From: CAJBVW01 sp964457335
GTDB taxonomy: Bacteria; Myxococcota_A; UBA796; SXON01
DNA: 64,000 nucleotides
Direction: 5' to 3'
Assembly: GCA_964457335.1 (NCBI GenBank)
Contig: CAYWGD010000002.1
Location: forward strand, 62,001-126,000
Within the stretch, counting starts at the first letter, position 1; each line of letters begins with the position of its first letter. The notes under the pieces are model-generated. The model made no database searches. It worked only from the letters and a program-made list of their open reading frames with translations, and was not told where the DNA came from. Made by a program: the position numbers and the translations under genes. This document shows positions 20,467 through 30,340 of this stretch, one piece after another.

Positions 20467-21098
20467 TCGTCGTCGCCGCTCCACTGGTAGCGCGCGAGGT
20501 TCCACTTCTCGGTGTAGCCGGTGAGGTGCATCCAGGCGGGGCCGTAGCGCTGCACGAACCAGTAGTCGCCGGCGAAGTTCGGGCCGGCCATGTCGTCGCC
20601 GTCGCCGTCGTCGAGGCGGATGTGCACGCAGTCGGTCCAGTCGAGGCCCCACTGGACGGGGCAGTCCTCGACCGCCACGAAGGTGGAGGTGAAGGTGTAG
20701 CCGCCCGTCTGGGTGACGACCTCCTCGCCGACCTTCATGTAGTCGTCGTCGTCGGTGACGGCGATCGGCGGGTCGAAGGTGACGAGCTCGCCCGCGCTGC
20801 CCTCGGTGTAGCCGTGGATGGCGATGCCGTCCCCGCTGGACGACGACCACTGCACGGAGCCCAGGACCTCGGCCGTGTCGTAGCTGGACCACTCGAAGGT
20901 CACGATCTCGTAGTCGCCGGAGATGGTGGTGGGCTCGATCTTGTCGACCACCAGCTTCCACGGGACGTTCTCGGTGTCCTCGTTCAGGTACTCGGCCTGC
21001 CGCGTACCGTCGTACGGGAAGAACGGGGACATCTGGGTCCCGTTGTACTTGATCCCGCCGTCGGTACAGGCGGCGAGGAGGGGGAGGAGCAGCGCCAT
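20463..21098 (-). CDS. Lipoprotein, first gene of a three-gene lipoprotein operon
   Basis: A 211-residue lipoprotein (MALLLPLLAAC, Cys11) with AGGAA ahead of the ATG. It contains several Tyr/Trp-rich segments (DYEIVTFEWSSYDTAEV, GDYWFVQRYGPAWMHL) and Asp runs (DDGDGDD) that could bind calcium. The family is not recognised. The next two genes overlap it and each other, so the three products probably act together at the envelope. Confidence 0.78.
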   Translation of the reverse strand: MALLLPLLAACTDGGIKYNGTQMSPFFPYDGTRQAEYLNEDTENVPWKLVVDKIEPTTISGDYEIVTFEWSSYDTAEVLGSVQWSSSSGDGIAIHGYTEGSAGELVTFDPPIAVTDDDDYMKVGEEVVTQTGGYTFTSTFVAVEDCPVQWGLDWTDCVHIRLDDGDGDDMAGPNFAGDYWFVQRYGPAWMHLTGYTEKWNLARYQWSGDDE

Positions 21099-21120
21099 GT
21101 AGGTTCCTGTGATCGGGTGG

Positions 21121-21150
21121 TTGATAGCACCGTGACGGGGGGGCTCGCAA
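21121..21150 (-). promoter_or_regulatory. Candidate promoter of the lipoprotein operon
   Basis: On the minus strand TTGCGA and TATCAA are 18 bases apart, shortly upstream of the ATG at 21098. A GGGGGC/GCCCCC stem at 21139-21158 with an 8-base loop overlaps the -35 and faces divergent glpK; it could be an operator. Confidence 0.35.
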
Positions 21151-21179
21151 ATGCCCCCTGGGGTCGATAGAAAGTCCCG

Positions 21180-22646
21180 ATGCCGGATCTCGTCCTCGCA
21201 ATCGACCAGGGCACGACGGGCACCACCGCAGTGCTGATGGACGCGCAGAGCCGCGTCGTCGCCTCGCGCAACGTGGAATTCCCGAACCACTTCCCCGCGC
21301 CGGGCCTCGTCGAGCACGAGCCGGCGGACATCTGGGCGTCGATCGAGCGCGCCGTGGTGGGGGCCCTCGCGGACATCGATCCCGAGCGGATCGCCGCCAT
21401 CGGGATCACGAACCAGCGCGAGACGAGCCTCTTCTGGGGCGCGCGCGACGGCCGCGCGGCGCATCGCGCGCTCGTGTGGCAGGACCGGCGGACGGCCGCG
21501 CGTTGCGAGGCGCTCCGGGCCGAGGGGTGGGAGGACACGGTGCGCGCGCGCACCGGCCTCGTGATCGACCCGTACTTCTCCGCCACCAAGGCGGAGTGGG
21601 TCCTGCAGAACGTGCCCGGTGTGCGGGAGGCCGCGAAGTCCGGAGAGCTGCGGTTCGGCACGATCGACAGCTTCGTCGCGTGGAAGCTCACCGGCGAGCA
21701 CGTGACGGACCCCTCGAACGCTTCTCGCACGCTCCTCTTCGATATCCACCGGCTCGCCTGGGACGAGGAGTTGTGCGCGCTCTTCGGGGTGCCGGCCGCG
21801 TGCCTGCCGCGCCTGGTCGACAACGCAGGCGTCTTCGGCGTCACCCGCGGCGTGGGTTTCCTGCCGGACGGCATCCCGGTCGCGGGCCTCGCCGGCGACC
21901 AGCAGTCCGCGCTGTTCGGCCAGGCCTGCTTCACGCCCGGCATGGCCAAGTGCACCTACGGCACCGGCGCCTTCGCGCTCCTGAACACCGGCGGCTGGGC
22001 CGTGTCGTCGAAGCACGGCCTCCTCACCACGGTGGGCTGGCGCCTCGACGGGCAGACCTCCTACGCGCTCGAGGGCAGCGCGTTCATCGCCGGCGCGGCG
22101 GTGCAGTGGCTGCGCGACGGGCTCGGCTTCTTCTCGTCGAGCGCCGAGGTGGAGGCGCTCGCCACGAGCGTCCCCGACTCCGGCGGCGTCCTGTTCGTGC
22201 CGGCGCTCGCCGGGCTCGGAGCGCCGCACTGGCGGCCCGACGCGCGCGGCGCGCTCACGGGCCTCACCCGCGGCGTCACCCGCGCCCACATCGCGCGCGC
22301 CGTGCTCGAGGGCGTGGCGCTGCAGATCACCGACATCCTCACCGCCATGGCGGGCGACGCGGGCCGTCCGCTGGCCGAGCTCCGGGTGGACGGCGGGGCG
22401 GCCCGCAACGACCTCCTCATGCAGTTCCAGGCCGACGTGCTCGGCGTGACGTGCGTGCGGCCCACCAACCTGGAGACGACCGCGATGGGCGCGGCCTACC
22501 TCGCGGGCCTGGGTACGGGCTTCTGGGCGTCGCCCGACGCGGTGCGGGCCGCGTGGGCGGAGGACCGCCGCTTCGAGCCGAGCCTGGGCGCGTCCGCCCG
22601 GGCGGAGAAGCTGGCGGCCTGGACGGCGGCGGTCGCGAAGGCATGA
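21180..22646 (+). CDS. glpK: Glycerol kinase
   Basis: A 488-residue FGGY-family kinase that phosphorylates glycerol to sn-glycerol 3-phosphate in the cytoplasm. LAIDQGTTGTTAVLMD is the ATP phosphate-1 loop; ITNQRET and VWQDRRT contact glycerol; AGDQQSALFGQ and LRVDGGAARNDLLMQFQAD complete the site. Length is normal. A weak purine stretch precedes the ATG. The next gene overlaps by ATGA. No glycerol transporter or dehydrogenase is adjacent. Confidence 0.96.
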   Translation: MPDLVLAIDQGTTGTTAVLMDAQSRVVASRNVEFPNHFPAPGLVEHEPADIWASIERAVVGALADIDPERIAAIGITNQRETSLFWGARDGRAAHRALVWQDRRTAARCEALRAEGWEDTVRARTGLVIDPYFSATKAEWVLQNVPGVREAAKSGELRFGTIDSFVAWKLTGEHVTDPSNASRTLLFDIHRLAWDEELCALFGVPAACLPRLVDNAGVFGVTRGVGFLPDGIPVAGLAGDQQSALFGQACFTPGMAKCTYGTGAFALLNTGGWAVSSKHGLLTTVGWRLDGQTSYALEGSAFIAGAAVQWLRDGLGFFSSSAEVEALATSVPDSGGVLFVPALAGLGAPHWRPDARGALTGLTRGVTRAHIARAVLEGVALQITDILTAMAGDAGRPLAELRVDGGAARNDLLMQFQADVLGVTCVRPTNLETTAMGAAYLAGLGTGFWASPDAVRAAWAEDRRFEPSLGASARAEKLAAWTAAVAKA

Positions 22647-23281
22647 TCCTCCTGACCGTGGCGCTCGCGTCGGCGGGCGCGTGTGATCCCGCCGCGGCGC
22701 TCGCCGCCCTCGAGACCAGCGGCGCCCGCGACGACTACATGTGCGTCATCCAGGCGGAGAACGGCAAGGACCTCGTCCTCGCCGAGCTGCTGAAGGACCC
22801 CACCGGCAAGAACGAGCGCCGCACGCGCGCGCTCGCCTTGTGGTTGCTCCAGCACACCGACCGCCCGATGGACCCCGACGTGGTCGACAAGCTCTCGCCC
22901 TCGGACCGCCGGCTCCTCGCCGACGGCATCCGCGCGCGCCGGGGCCGCGCCTCGCCGGCGCCGGAGCACGCGAAGGTGTTCGAGCAGTTCGGCTGGTACG
23001 AGCCCGTCCCGAACTACACGGACGCGCGCCTGCGCCCGATCGACCGCGAGAACCTCGCCGTCGTCGACCCGCCCGTGCGCCTCACCCCGGCGCCCGCGCC
23101 CGCCGATCCGGCGAAGCCCGAGGGGAAAACCGGGGGGCCGCCGCCGCCCGGTGGCCCGCCCGGCGACGTCACCGCCGAGACGCCCAACCTGTGCGGCTGC
23201 GCGGGATCAGGCCGGGGCGCGGGCGTCGGCGGGATCGTCCTCGCGGGGCTCCTCGTCGCGCGCCTCCGCCGCCGGGCCTGA
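22643..23281 (+). CDS. Exported protein with MYXO-CTERM-like tail
   Basis: A 212-residue protein with a short signal (ILLTVALASAGA) and an ATGA overlap with glpK. The middle is charged and helical, then a Pro/Gly linker and the tail LCGCAGSGRGAGVGG, a hydrophobic helix and RLRRR: Cys-Gly-Cys cluster, helix and Arg end as in MYXO-CTERM sorting signals. Its role is unknown. Its last 75 bases lie antisense to the end of the DedA gene. Confidence 0.78.
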   Translation: MILLTVALASAGACDPAAALAALETSGARDDYMCVIQAENGKDLVLAELLKDPTGKNERRTRALALWLLQHTDRPMDPDVVDKLSPSDRRLLADGIRARRGRASPAPEHAKVFEQFGWYEPVPNYTDARLRPIDRENLAVVDPPVRLTPAPAPADPAKPEGKTGGPPPPGGPPGDVTAETPNLCGCAGSGRGAGVGGIVLAGLLVARLRRRA

Positions 23282-23887
23282 GAGGCTGACCTCTGAGACG
23301 GCGGTGTCGGCGCACCGGACGGCCGCGCGCCGCCGGGCGCCGATCGCCCACCACGCGAGCACGCCCGCGAGGGTCGTCGCGAGCACGACGCGCTGGTGCG
23401 CCAGCCCGGCCTCGACCGCGCGCGCGGCGTCCGCGCCGAAGGTGTGGCCGAGCCAGAGGGTGAGCGGCACCGTGAGCACCAGCCCGACCGCGTCCACGAG
23501 CAGGAAGCGCCGCAGCGGGAAGCCGAGCGAGCCCCCCACGAAGTAGAGCGGCGCGCGCAGGCCGATCGCGAAGCGCGTGAGGAACAGCGTGCGGCGCCCG
23601 TGGCGCTCGAACAGCGCGTGCGCGCGGGCCAGGCGCGCCTCGCCCAGCACCCGCCGCACGAGCGGGAGGCGCTCCAGGCGCGGCCCCACGAGCGCTCCGA
23701 GCCCGAACGCGACGAGGTCGCGCCCCAGCGTGCCCGCGAAGCCCGCCACGAGCGCCGGCACGAGCGGGAGCTCGCCCTCGTGGATGCGCCAGCCCGCGAC
23801 GAGGAGCCCCACGTCCTCCGGGAGCGGGACGAGGAGCCCGCTCACGAGGCACGCGAAGAACAGCGCGATCGCGGATCCGCCGGGCAT
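23207..23887 (-). CDS. DedA-family integral membrane protein
   Basis: A 226-residue DedA/VTT-domain protein; relatives flip undecaprenyl phosphate or phosphatidylethanolamine across the inner membrane. Seen: PLPEDVGLLVAGW near the start (the conserved E-D after Pro), GRDLVAFGLGALVG, FERHGRRTLFLTRFAIGLR and GGSLGFPLRRFLL, with four to five hydrophobic segments. The acidic C-terminal tail (residues ~195-226) overlaps the convergent MYXO-CTERM gene. Confidence 0.87.
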   Translation of the reverse strand: MPGGSAIALFFACLVSGLLVPLPEDVGLLVAGWRIHEGELPLVPALVAGFAGTLGRDLVAFGLGALVGPRLERLPLVRRVLGEARLARAHALFERHGRRTLFLTRFAIGLRAPLYFVGGSLGFPLRRFLLVDAVGLVLTVPLTLWLGHTFGADAARAVEAGLAHQRVVLATTLAGVLAWWAIGARRRAAVRCADTAVSEVSLSGPAAEARDEEPREDDPADARAPA

Positions 23888-23958
23888 GGACCGCGTCCTA
23901 TCGCGCGGCCCACCACCCGGACCGCGCGGGATCCGGCCGGCCGGAATAATCGACCCCT

Positions 23959-24531
23959 GTGCGCCGCTGGGACCCCGCCTTGCCGATCCGAGCCCTGGGG
24001 GGCCTCGCGCCGGCGCTGCGCGACGTGGTCGCCGGGTCGCGCCTCCCCCCGGGGGAGGGCCCCGCCGACGCGATCGTGGTGCTGGGCGCGACCGTCCTGC
24101 CGGGGGGCGTGCCGTCGGGCTCGCTCCGGGCCCGCGCCGAGGCCGCCGCCGAGCTCTGGCACGCCGGGGCGGCGCCGCGCATCGTCACGACGGGGGCGCA
24201 CCACCTGCACCCCCCGGGCGAGGCCGTCGTGGCCCGCGAGCTCCTGCTGGCGCGCGGCGTGCCCGCGGACGTGATCGCGATCGAGGAGAAGAGCCGGAAC
24301 ACGAAGGGGAACCTACTCTTCGCGCGCGGGATCCTGCCGGCCGAGGTGGTGCGGGTGTGGATCGTCACCGAGCCCTTCCACATGGCGCGCGCGCTCCTGA
24401 TCGCGCAGGCGGTGGGCTTCGACCCGCTCGCCTGGCCGGTCGACTCGCCGGCGTGGCGGCGCCCGACGAGCCGCCTCAAGCTCCTGGTGCGCGACGGCGT
24501 GTCGCTCGCGTTCCACCGAGCGGGAGCGTAG
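23959..24531 (+). CDS. DUF218/YdcF-like protein
   Basis: A 190-residue protein of the DUF218 (YdcF/SanA) fold. IVVLGATVLPGG, RARAEAAAELWHAG, PRIVTTGAHHLHPPGEAVVA, EEKSRNTKGNLLFA and VTEPFHMARALLIAQAVGF are the successive conserved motifs. Members bind S-adenosylmethionine or act in envelope biogenesis; the actual activity is not settled. GTG start at 23959 without a clear signal peptide. Confidence 0.85.
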   Translation: MRRWDPALPIRALGGLAPALRDVVAGSRLPPGEGPADAIVVLGATVLPGGVPSGSLRARAEAAAELWHAGAAPRIVTTGAHHLHPPGEAVVARELLLARGVPADVIAIEEKSRNTKGNLLFARGILPAEVVRVWIVTEPFHMARALLIAQAVGFDPLAWPVDSPAWRRPTSRLKLLVRDGVSLAFHRAGA

Positions 24532-24570
24532 GCGCGGCGATCGCGATAAGACGCGCGGTCCGGAGGCTCG

Positions 24571-25803
<1,233 letters not shown>

Positions 25804-25834
25804 GGACGGAGCCTCCCCACGGGGGCTTCGTCCC

Positions 25835-25899
25835 GGGCACCCGAGCCGCCGACGCGGCTCCGCGGCACCCACGCCGCCGCAGCGCGGAGCGGCTGCCCT
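25835..25899. repeat. 65-bp repeat B, copy 2
   Basis: Gapless match to 15646-15710 at 58 of 65 positions, same orientation on the plus strand, again between convergent genes. Its last two bases overlap the rsgA stop codon. Confidence 0.85.
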
Positions 25900-26791
25900 A
25901 AATCAGCTCTTCCATGAGCTTCTGGTAGCTCTCGAGGCGATCCTCTTCGCAGGCTTCCTCGGCGAGGCAGCCGTCCTCGTCCATGTGCAGGCAGTCCCGG
26001 TACTTGCACCGCAGCTCGGCGAGCTCGGGGAAGTAGCGGTGCAGGTCTTCGCGGTCGATGTGCTCGAGCCCGAACTCGCGCACCCCCGGCACGTCGATGA
26101 CGCGGCCGCCGCCCGGCAGCTCGAAGAGCGCGGCGGCGATGGTCGTGTGCCGGCCGCGCCCCCACTGGTCGAGGTCGCCGATGGCGCGCTCCACGCCGGG
26201 GACCAGCACGCGGAGCACCGAGGTCTTGCCGACGCCGGAGTGGCCGACGAGCACGGTGGTGTGGTGGTGGAGGAGCTCCCGGAGCGGCTCGAAGCCCTTC
26301 TCCTGCAAGGCCGACACCAGGAAGATCGGGTACCCGAGCGCCTCGTAGCGGGCGAGCTTCTCCAGCACCTCCGACGGCATGCCCTGGTCGCACTTGTTCA
26401 GCACGATGGCGGCCTGCATCCCGGCGGCGCCCGCGGCCACGAGCACGCGGTCGACGAGGCCCGTGCGGAACGGCGGCTCGCGCGTGGCGGTGACGAGCAC
26501 GAGCAGCGTGGCGTTCGCGCACACGACCTGCGTCTTGTGCTGGCCCGAGCGCATCAGCTCGGTGGCGCGGGGCGCGAACTCGACGACGGTGCCGTCCTCG
26601 ACGCGCACGCGGTCCGCGACCACGACGCGCGCCTTCACCGGGAGCACGCGCTCCTCCCCGCCGTCGAAGCGCACCCGCACGCGCTTGCCGACCATCTCGA
26701 CGACCTCTCCCCAGGCGGACTCGGCCGAGGGGGGCCGGGGCGTCGCGGGCGTCGCGGATCCCGCGCGACCGCGGCGTTCAGAACGTTGCAT
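25898..26791 (-). CDS. rsgA: Ribosome small subunit maturation GTPase RsgA
   Basis: A 297-residue circularly permuted GTPase that checks late 30S assembly. Order of motifs is G4 (VLNKCDQ), G1 (GHSGVGKTSVL), G3 (DVPGVREFGL), the permuted order of the family. An OB-fold precedes them, and the C-terminal zinc knuckle reads CKYRDCLHMDEDGC. The N-terminus (~25 residues of Arg/Ser/Pro) is longer than usual. The ATG lies 14 bases inside the end of the porin gene. Confidence 0.95.
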   Translation of the reverse strand: MQRSERRGRAGSATPATPRPPSAESAWGEVVEMVGKRVRVRFDGGEERVLPVKARVVVADRVRVEDGTVVEFAPRATELMRSGQHKTQVVCANATLLVLVTATREPPFRTGLVDRVLVAAGAAGMQAAIVLNKCDQGMPSEVLEKLARYEALGYPIFLVSALQEKGFEPLRELLHHHTTVLVGHSGVGKTSVLRVLVPGVERAIGDLDQWGRGRHTTIAAALFELPGGGRVIDVPGVREFGLEHIDREDLHRYFPELAELRCKYRDCLHMDEDGCLAEEACEEDRLESYQKLMEELI

Positions 26792-27968
26792 CCAGCTCGA
26801 CGTATCCGAACAGGCGCTGGACGTCCGCGTCCGGCGAGTCGGGGGCGTACCAGCCCCCCACGGCGCGCGCCGACGCGAAGGGGGAGAAGGCCCACGCGGC
26901 GCTCGCGTCGAGCTCCGTGCCGGCGAGCGCCCGTTCGAGCGGGCTCCAGAAGCGGTGGCCGACGAAGCCGAGCGCGAGCTGCGGGGCGGGCCGCGCGTCG
27001 ACGCGGAGCTGGAGGTCCGAGAGCCCGCCGGGGCGCGTGCCGGGGGCGGCGAAGCGGTCGAGGAGCCCGTTGAACTGGTGCGTGTCGCCGAGCACGGGGC
27101 GCCAGGCCGCCGCGCCGCCGTCGGCGGTGACGCCCCCGGTGAACCCGCCGCCCGAGAGCCCGGCGCCGGCGTCGTCGTCGCCGCTGGAGAGCGCGTCGTA
27201 GCGGAGGTGCGCCACGAGCCGCTCGTTGGGGCCGAACACCCAGCCGGCCGAGAGCCCGAGCAGCGTGGCGGTGCCGGCGCCGCTGTACTGGAGGTAGCCG
27301 TCCGCGCGGCCGCGCCAGCGCCCGCTGTCGAAGCGGAGGTAGGTGCCGAGCGTGGACGTGGCCTCGTCGGTGCCGCGCGCGTCCTCCACCCAGAGCGCGT
27401 CGGCGACCCAGGCGGTGACGGGGTTCTCGCCGCTCGCCCCCACGCGGACCACGCGCGCGCCGTAGCCCATCGGGTCCTCGCGGTCGCCGAAGCGCCGCGC
27501 CTCGACGTACTCGACCGACACCGGGGCCGCGCGCCCCACGATCCGCACCGCGTCGAGGAAGCGGCCCGCCGCGGAGAAGTCGTCCTCGCCGACGATCCGC
27601 CCCTCGTGGATCACGACCTTCTGCCGCCCCACCGTCGCGACCGCGCCGACGTTGCGGGTGAGGTCGCCCTCGACGCGCACCCAGCCCTCCGCGATCGTGG
27701 GCGCGAAGGCCTCGGGCGTCACCGGCCCGGTCTCCAGGGTCCAGGTGCGCACGTCCTGGAAGCTCACCCGCGCGGAGACGCCGAGGCGGGAGACCTCGAG
27801 CCCCACCCGGGCGCGCTGCTCGACGAGGCCCGACGCGGGCTGCCCGTCGGCGACCGACGGCTCGGTGAGCGACGCGCGCTGCCGAACCTCGACCACCGGC
27901 TGCCACTCGATCGCGGGCGCCGCCTGGGCCCACGCGACCGGCGCGGCGATCACCAGGACGGCGAGCAC
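26778..27968 (-). CDS. Alginate-export-like outer-membrane porin
   Basis: A 396-residue barrel protein. The start GTG 27968 has GGAG five bases upstream and a signal LAVLVIAAPVAWA; GTG 27953, which overlaps the previous stop, is the alternative. VATVGRQKVVIHEGRIVGED with GRFLDAVRI near residue 125 is the signature stretch of alginate-export (AlgE-like) barrels. The final strand FGYVELDATF ends in Phe, as outer-membrane proteins do. The transported substrate is unknown; no alginate genes are nearby. Confidence 0.8.
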   Translation of the reverse strand: MLAVLVIAAPVAWAQAAPAIEWQPVVEVRQRASLTEPSVADGQPASGLVEQRARVGLEVSRLGVSARVSFQDVRTWTLETGPVTPEAFAPTIAEGWVRVEGDLTRNVGAVATVGRQKVVIHEGRIVGEDDFSAAGRFLDAVRIVGRAAPVSVEYVEARRFGDREDPMGYGARVVRVGASGENPVTAWVADALWVEDARGTDEATSTLGTYLRFDSGRWRGRADGYLQYSGAGTATLLGLSAGWVFGPNERLVAHLRYDALSSGDDDAGAGLSGGGFTGGVTADGGAAAWRPVLGDTHQFNGLLDRFAAPGTRPGGLSDLQLRVDARPAPQLALGFVGHRFWSPLERALAGTELDASAAWAFSPFASARAVGGWYAPDSPDADVQRLFGYVELDATF

Positions 27969-30340
27969 GGGGGCTCCGGATCGGCGGGGCGGGCCACGGA
28001 CCAGCGCACGTAGCCGTCCTCGGGGAGGAGGTTCGGGTCCTCGCGGGGGCGCGGGTACACGATGTCGTGCGCGACGGCGCCGGCGAGCCCCGGGAAGGTC
28101 GTGAGGTCGGTCCGGAGCGCGAGCGCGGACGGGCGCGCGTTGTCCCGCATCGGGCCGCCGAGGTGGAGGCCGTGGGTGATGCCGCCCTCGACGAAGGTGC
28201 CGGCCGCGTCGGGCAGCGCGCGCACGAGGTAGCGGTAGATGTAGTTGTTGCGCCCGAGGGACTCCTCGCCGGCGTCGCGCACGCCGTTCGCGGGGTCGAA
28301 GCCCGCCGGGTCGAGCGCGAGCGCGAAGCCACGGAGCGCGGTCGCGCCGGGGAGGGGCACGCCGGAGGTCGACGAGCCCTGGGAGAGCCAGCTCGCGGGC
28401 GGCGCCGAGCCGTGCCGCTCGCGGGGCGTGACGGTGCCGTCGGGCGCGACGCCGACACAATGCAGGTGCGCGCGGGAGAGCTCGTCGTCCATCTGGCGAG
28501 GCCCGTCCTCGCCGGCGGGGGCGCGCGGCGGGGCCTTGTCGTAGACGGCGAGGCTCCAGTCCGCGCTCGCCGCGCCCTCGACCACGGCGTAGTGCAGCGT
28601 GACGAGCACGCCGCCGTCGACCTCGGTGGTGAGCCCGTGGAAGTAGTCGGGGCCGCGGGCGTCGAAGTCGTTGCAGAGCCCGCCGACGAGCGTGGTCTGG
28701 AGATCGACGGCGTCGTGGGCCTCGGAGTGCCAGGACACGCCGAGCTCCATCGCGGCGAGGCAGATGCCCCGGTCCGCGCGGGAGGAGGTGTCGATCTCGA
28801 AGCCCTGCAGCACGAGCGCGCCCTCGGGGGCCGCCTGTCGGAGCGGCACCGTGACGCGCCACGCGGAGCGGTTCTCGTCGAGGAGCCCGGCGAGGGAGCG
28901 GTCCTTGCGGATGCGGTCGCGCGGCACGACGGAGACGCGGGCGCGGTAGCGCGTGAACGTGAGCCCGGTGTCGCCGAAGTCGGTGAACGCCACGGCCTGC
29001 TTGTTGTGGCCGACCGGCGGCGCGCCGGGCACCCACCGCGCGGCCAGCCCGACGCTCGCGCCGACCCGCATCTGCCAGAGCCCGCCGAGCGCGCGCGTCC
29101 ACGCCCCGGGGACGGGGCCCTTCGCGGACGGCTTCTCGTCGAGCACCGCGGCGAGGTGACCGAGGCGGTGATCGCGGATCCACCAGCGGAAGTCGAAGCC
29201 GTTCAGCCCGAGCGGGAGGGGCGCGGGCTCGACCTCGTGGGACACGAGCTCGGCGAAGCGCTCCTTCGCGGGACGGGCCGTGCGCGCCTGCAGGACCGTC
29301 ATCTCGGGGCGCACGCGGGCGTCGGCGTCGTTGTCGAAGAGCACGACGGCGTCGAGGCCGTCGCCGGCGGTCCCGGTCGGGAGCACGGCGAGCGCCGCGG
29401 GCCGGTCGACGAAGGGGCCGGGGAGGTCGACGGGGTGGAGGCGACCGTCCACGACCTCGTGCAGCCGCCCGCCGAACGCGGGCTCGACGTCGTGGCCGAA
29501 GGAGTCCCACGCGGTGAGCGCCCAGAGCCGGCCGTCGGCGAAGCAGAGGCCGCTGATGCCCTCCTCGGGGCCGGGCTCGGAGCCCTCGATGCCGTCGGCG
29601 ACGACCTGCAGGTCGGCGGCGAGCCCGCGCCGGGCGCTCCCGAGGTTCCAGCCGAGCACGCGCTGCACCGGGCCGTCGCAGCGACGGAGCCCGACGTACA
29701 CGCGCTCCTCGGCGGGGTCCCAGGCGAGGCCCTCCACGAGCATGTCGCCCTCGCAGCTCGCACGCCCCCAGTCGGAGAGCGCGCCGCGGAGCCGCTCGAT
29801 CTCGGGGACCTCGACCTCCTGCCAGCCGTCGGTGGTGCGCTGGAGCACGAAGAGCCGCTCGGTCTGGCGGCGCGGTCGCGCGACGTAGTCCTTGCGGTAG
29901 CCGGTGCGCCGGCCGATCGTCGTGTACTCGGTGATGCCGAGCACGCGGTCCTTGCCGAAGGGGGCGAGGTCCTCGACGTTGTAGGGCTCGGTGACGCGGC
30001 GCTCGCGCGGGAGCCAGCGGATGGGCTCCTCGCGGAGGCGCACGCCGGCGCGGTAGGCGCGGGCCCGGCAGCCGGGCGAGTCGCAGGTGTCGCGCCCGTC
30101 GGTGAGCGGGAAGATCGTGAGCGCGCTGCCCGTGACGTTCACGCGGTCGGGCTCGGGCACGAGCAGGGCCCGCGCGTCGCCCTCCGCGATGGTGACGACG
30201 CGCCCGTCCTCGAGCACCGCGATGCCGGTGGGCTCGAGCGGGGCCCGGCCGGGCGGGCTCATGCCGAGGAGGGGGTAGGTGCGGTACTGGGCGCAGCCGG
30301 CCAGCACGAGGAGCGCGAGCGCGCGGACCACGCGGATCAC
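27950..30340 (-). CDS. Large lipoprotein of unknown function
   Basis: A 796-residue lipoprotein, GTG start in a GTGA overlap with the thioesterase gene; signal IRVVRALALLVLAGC with Cys16. The N-terminal half has propeller-like segments (PTGIAVLEDGRVVTIAEGD; VEGLAWDPAEERVYVGLRR; GISGLCFADGRLWALTAWD), loosely like SdiA-regulated or phytase-esterase-like domains. The second half is beta-rich with no known motif. It is coupled to the porin gene, so a porin-lipoprotein partnership is likely but unproven. Confidence 0.75.
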   Translation of the reverse strand: MIRVVRALALLVLAGCAQYRTYPLLGMSPPGRAPLEPTGIAVLEDGRVVTIAEGDARALLVPEPDRVNVTGSALTIFPLTDGRDTCDSPGCRARAYRAGVRLREEPIRWLPRERRVTEPYNVEDLAPFGKDRVLGITEYTTIGRRTGYRKDYVARPRRQTERLFVLQRTTDGWQEVEVPEIERLRGALSDWGRASCEGDMLVEGLAWDPAEERVYVGLRRCDGPVQRVLGWNLGSARRGLAADLQVVADGIEGSEPGPEEGISGLCFADGRLWALTAWDSFGHDVEPAFGGRLHEVVDGRLHPVDLPGPFVDRPAALAVLPTGTAGDGLDAVVLFDNDADARVRPEMTVLQARTARPAKERFAELVSHEVEPAPLPLGLNGFDFRWWIRDHRLGHLAAVLDEKPSAKGPVPGAWTRALGGLWQMRVGASVGLAARWVPGAPPVGHNKQAVAFTDFGDTGLTFTRYRARVSVVPRDRIRKDRSLAGLLDENRSAWRVTVPLRQAAPEGALVLQGFEIDTSSRADRGICLAAMELGVSWHSEAHDAVDLQTTLVGGLCNDFDARGPDYFHGLTTEVDGGVLVTLHYAVVEGAASADWSLAVYDKAPPRAPAGEDGPRQMDDELSRAHLHCVGVAPDGTVTPRERHGSAPPASWLSQGSSTSGVPLPGATALRGFALALDPAGFDPANGVRDAGEESLGRNNYIYRYLVRALPDAAGTFVEGGITHGLHLGGPMRDNARPSALALRTDLTTFPGLAGAVAHDIVYPRPREDPNLLPEDGYVRWSVARPADPEPPCSPSW

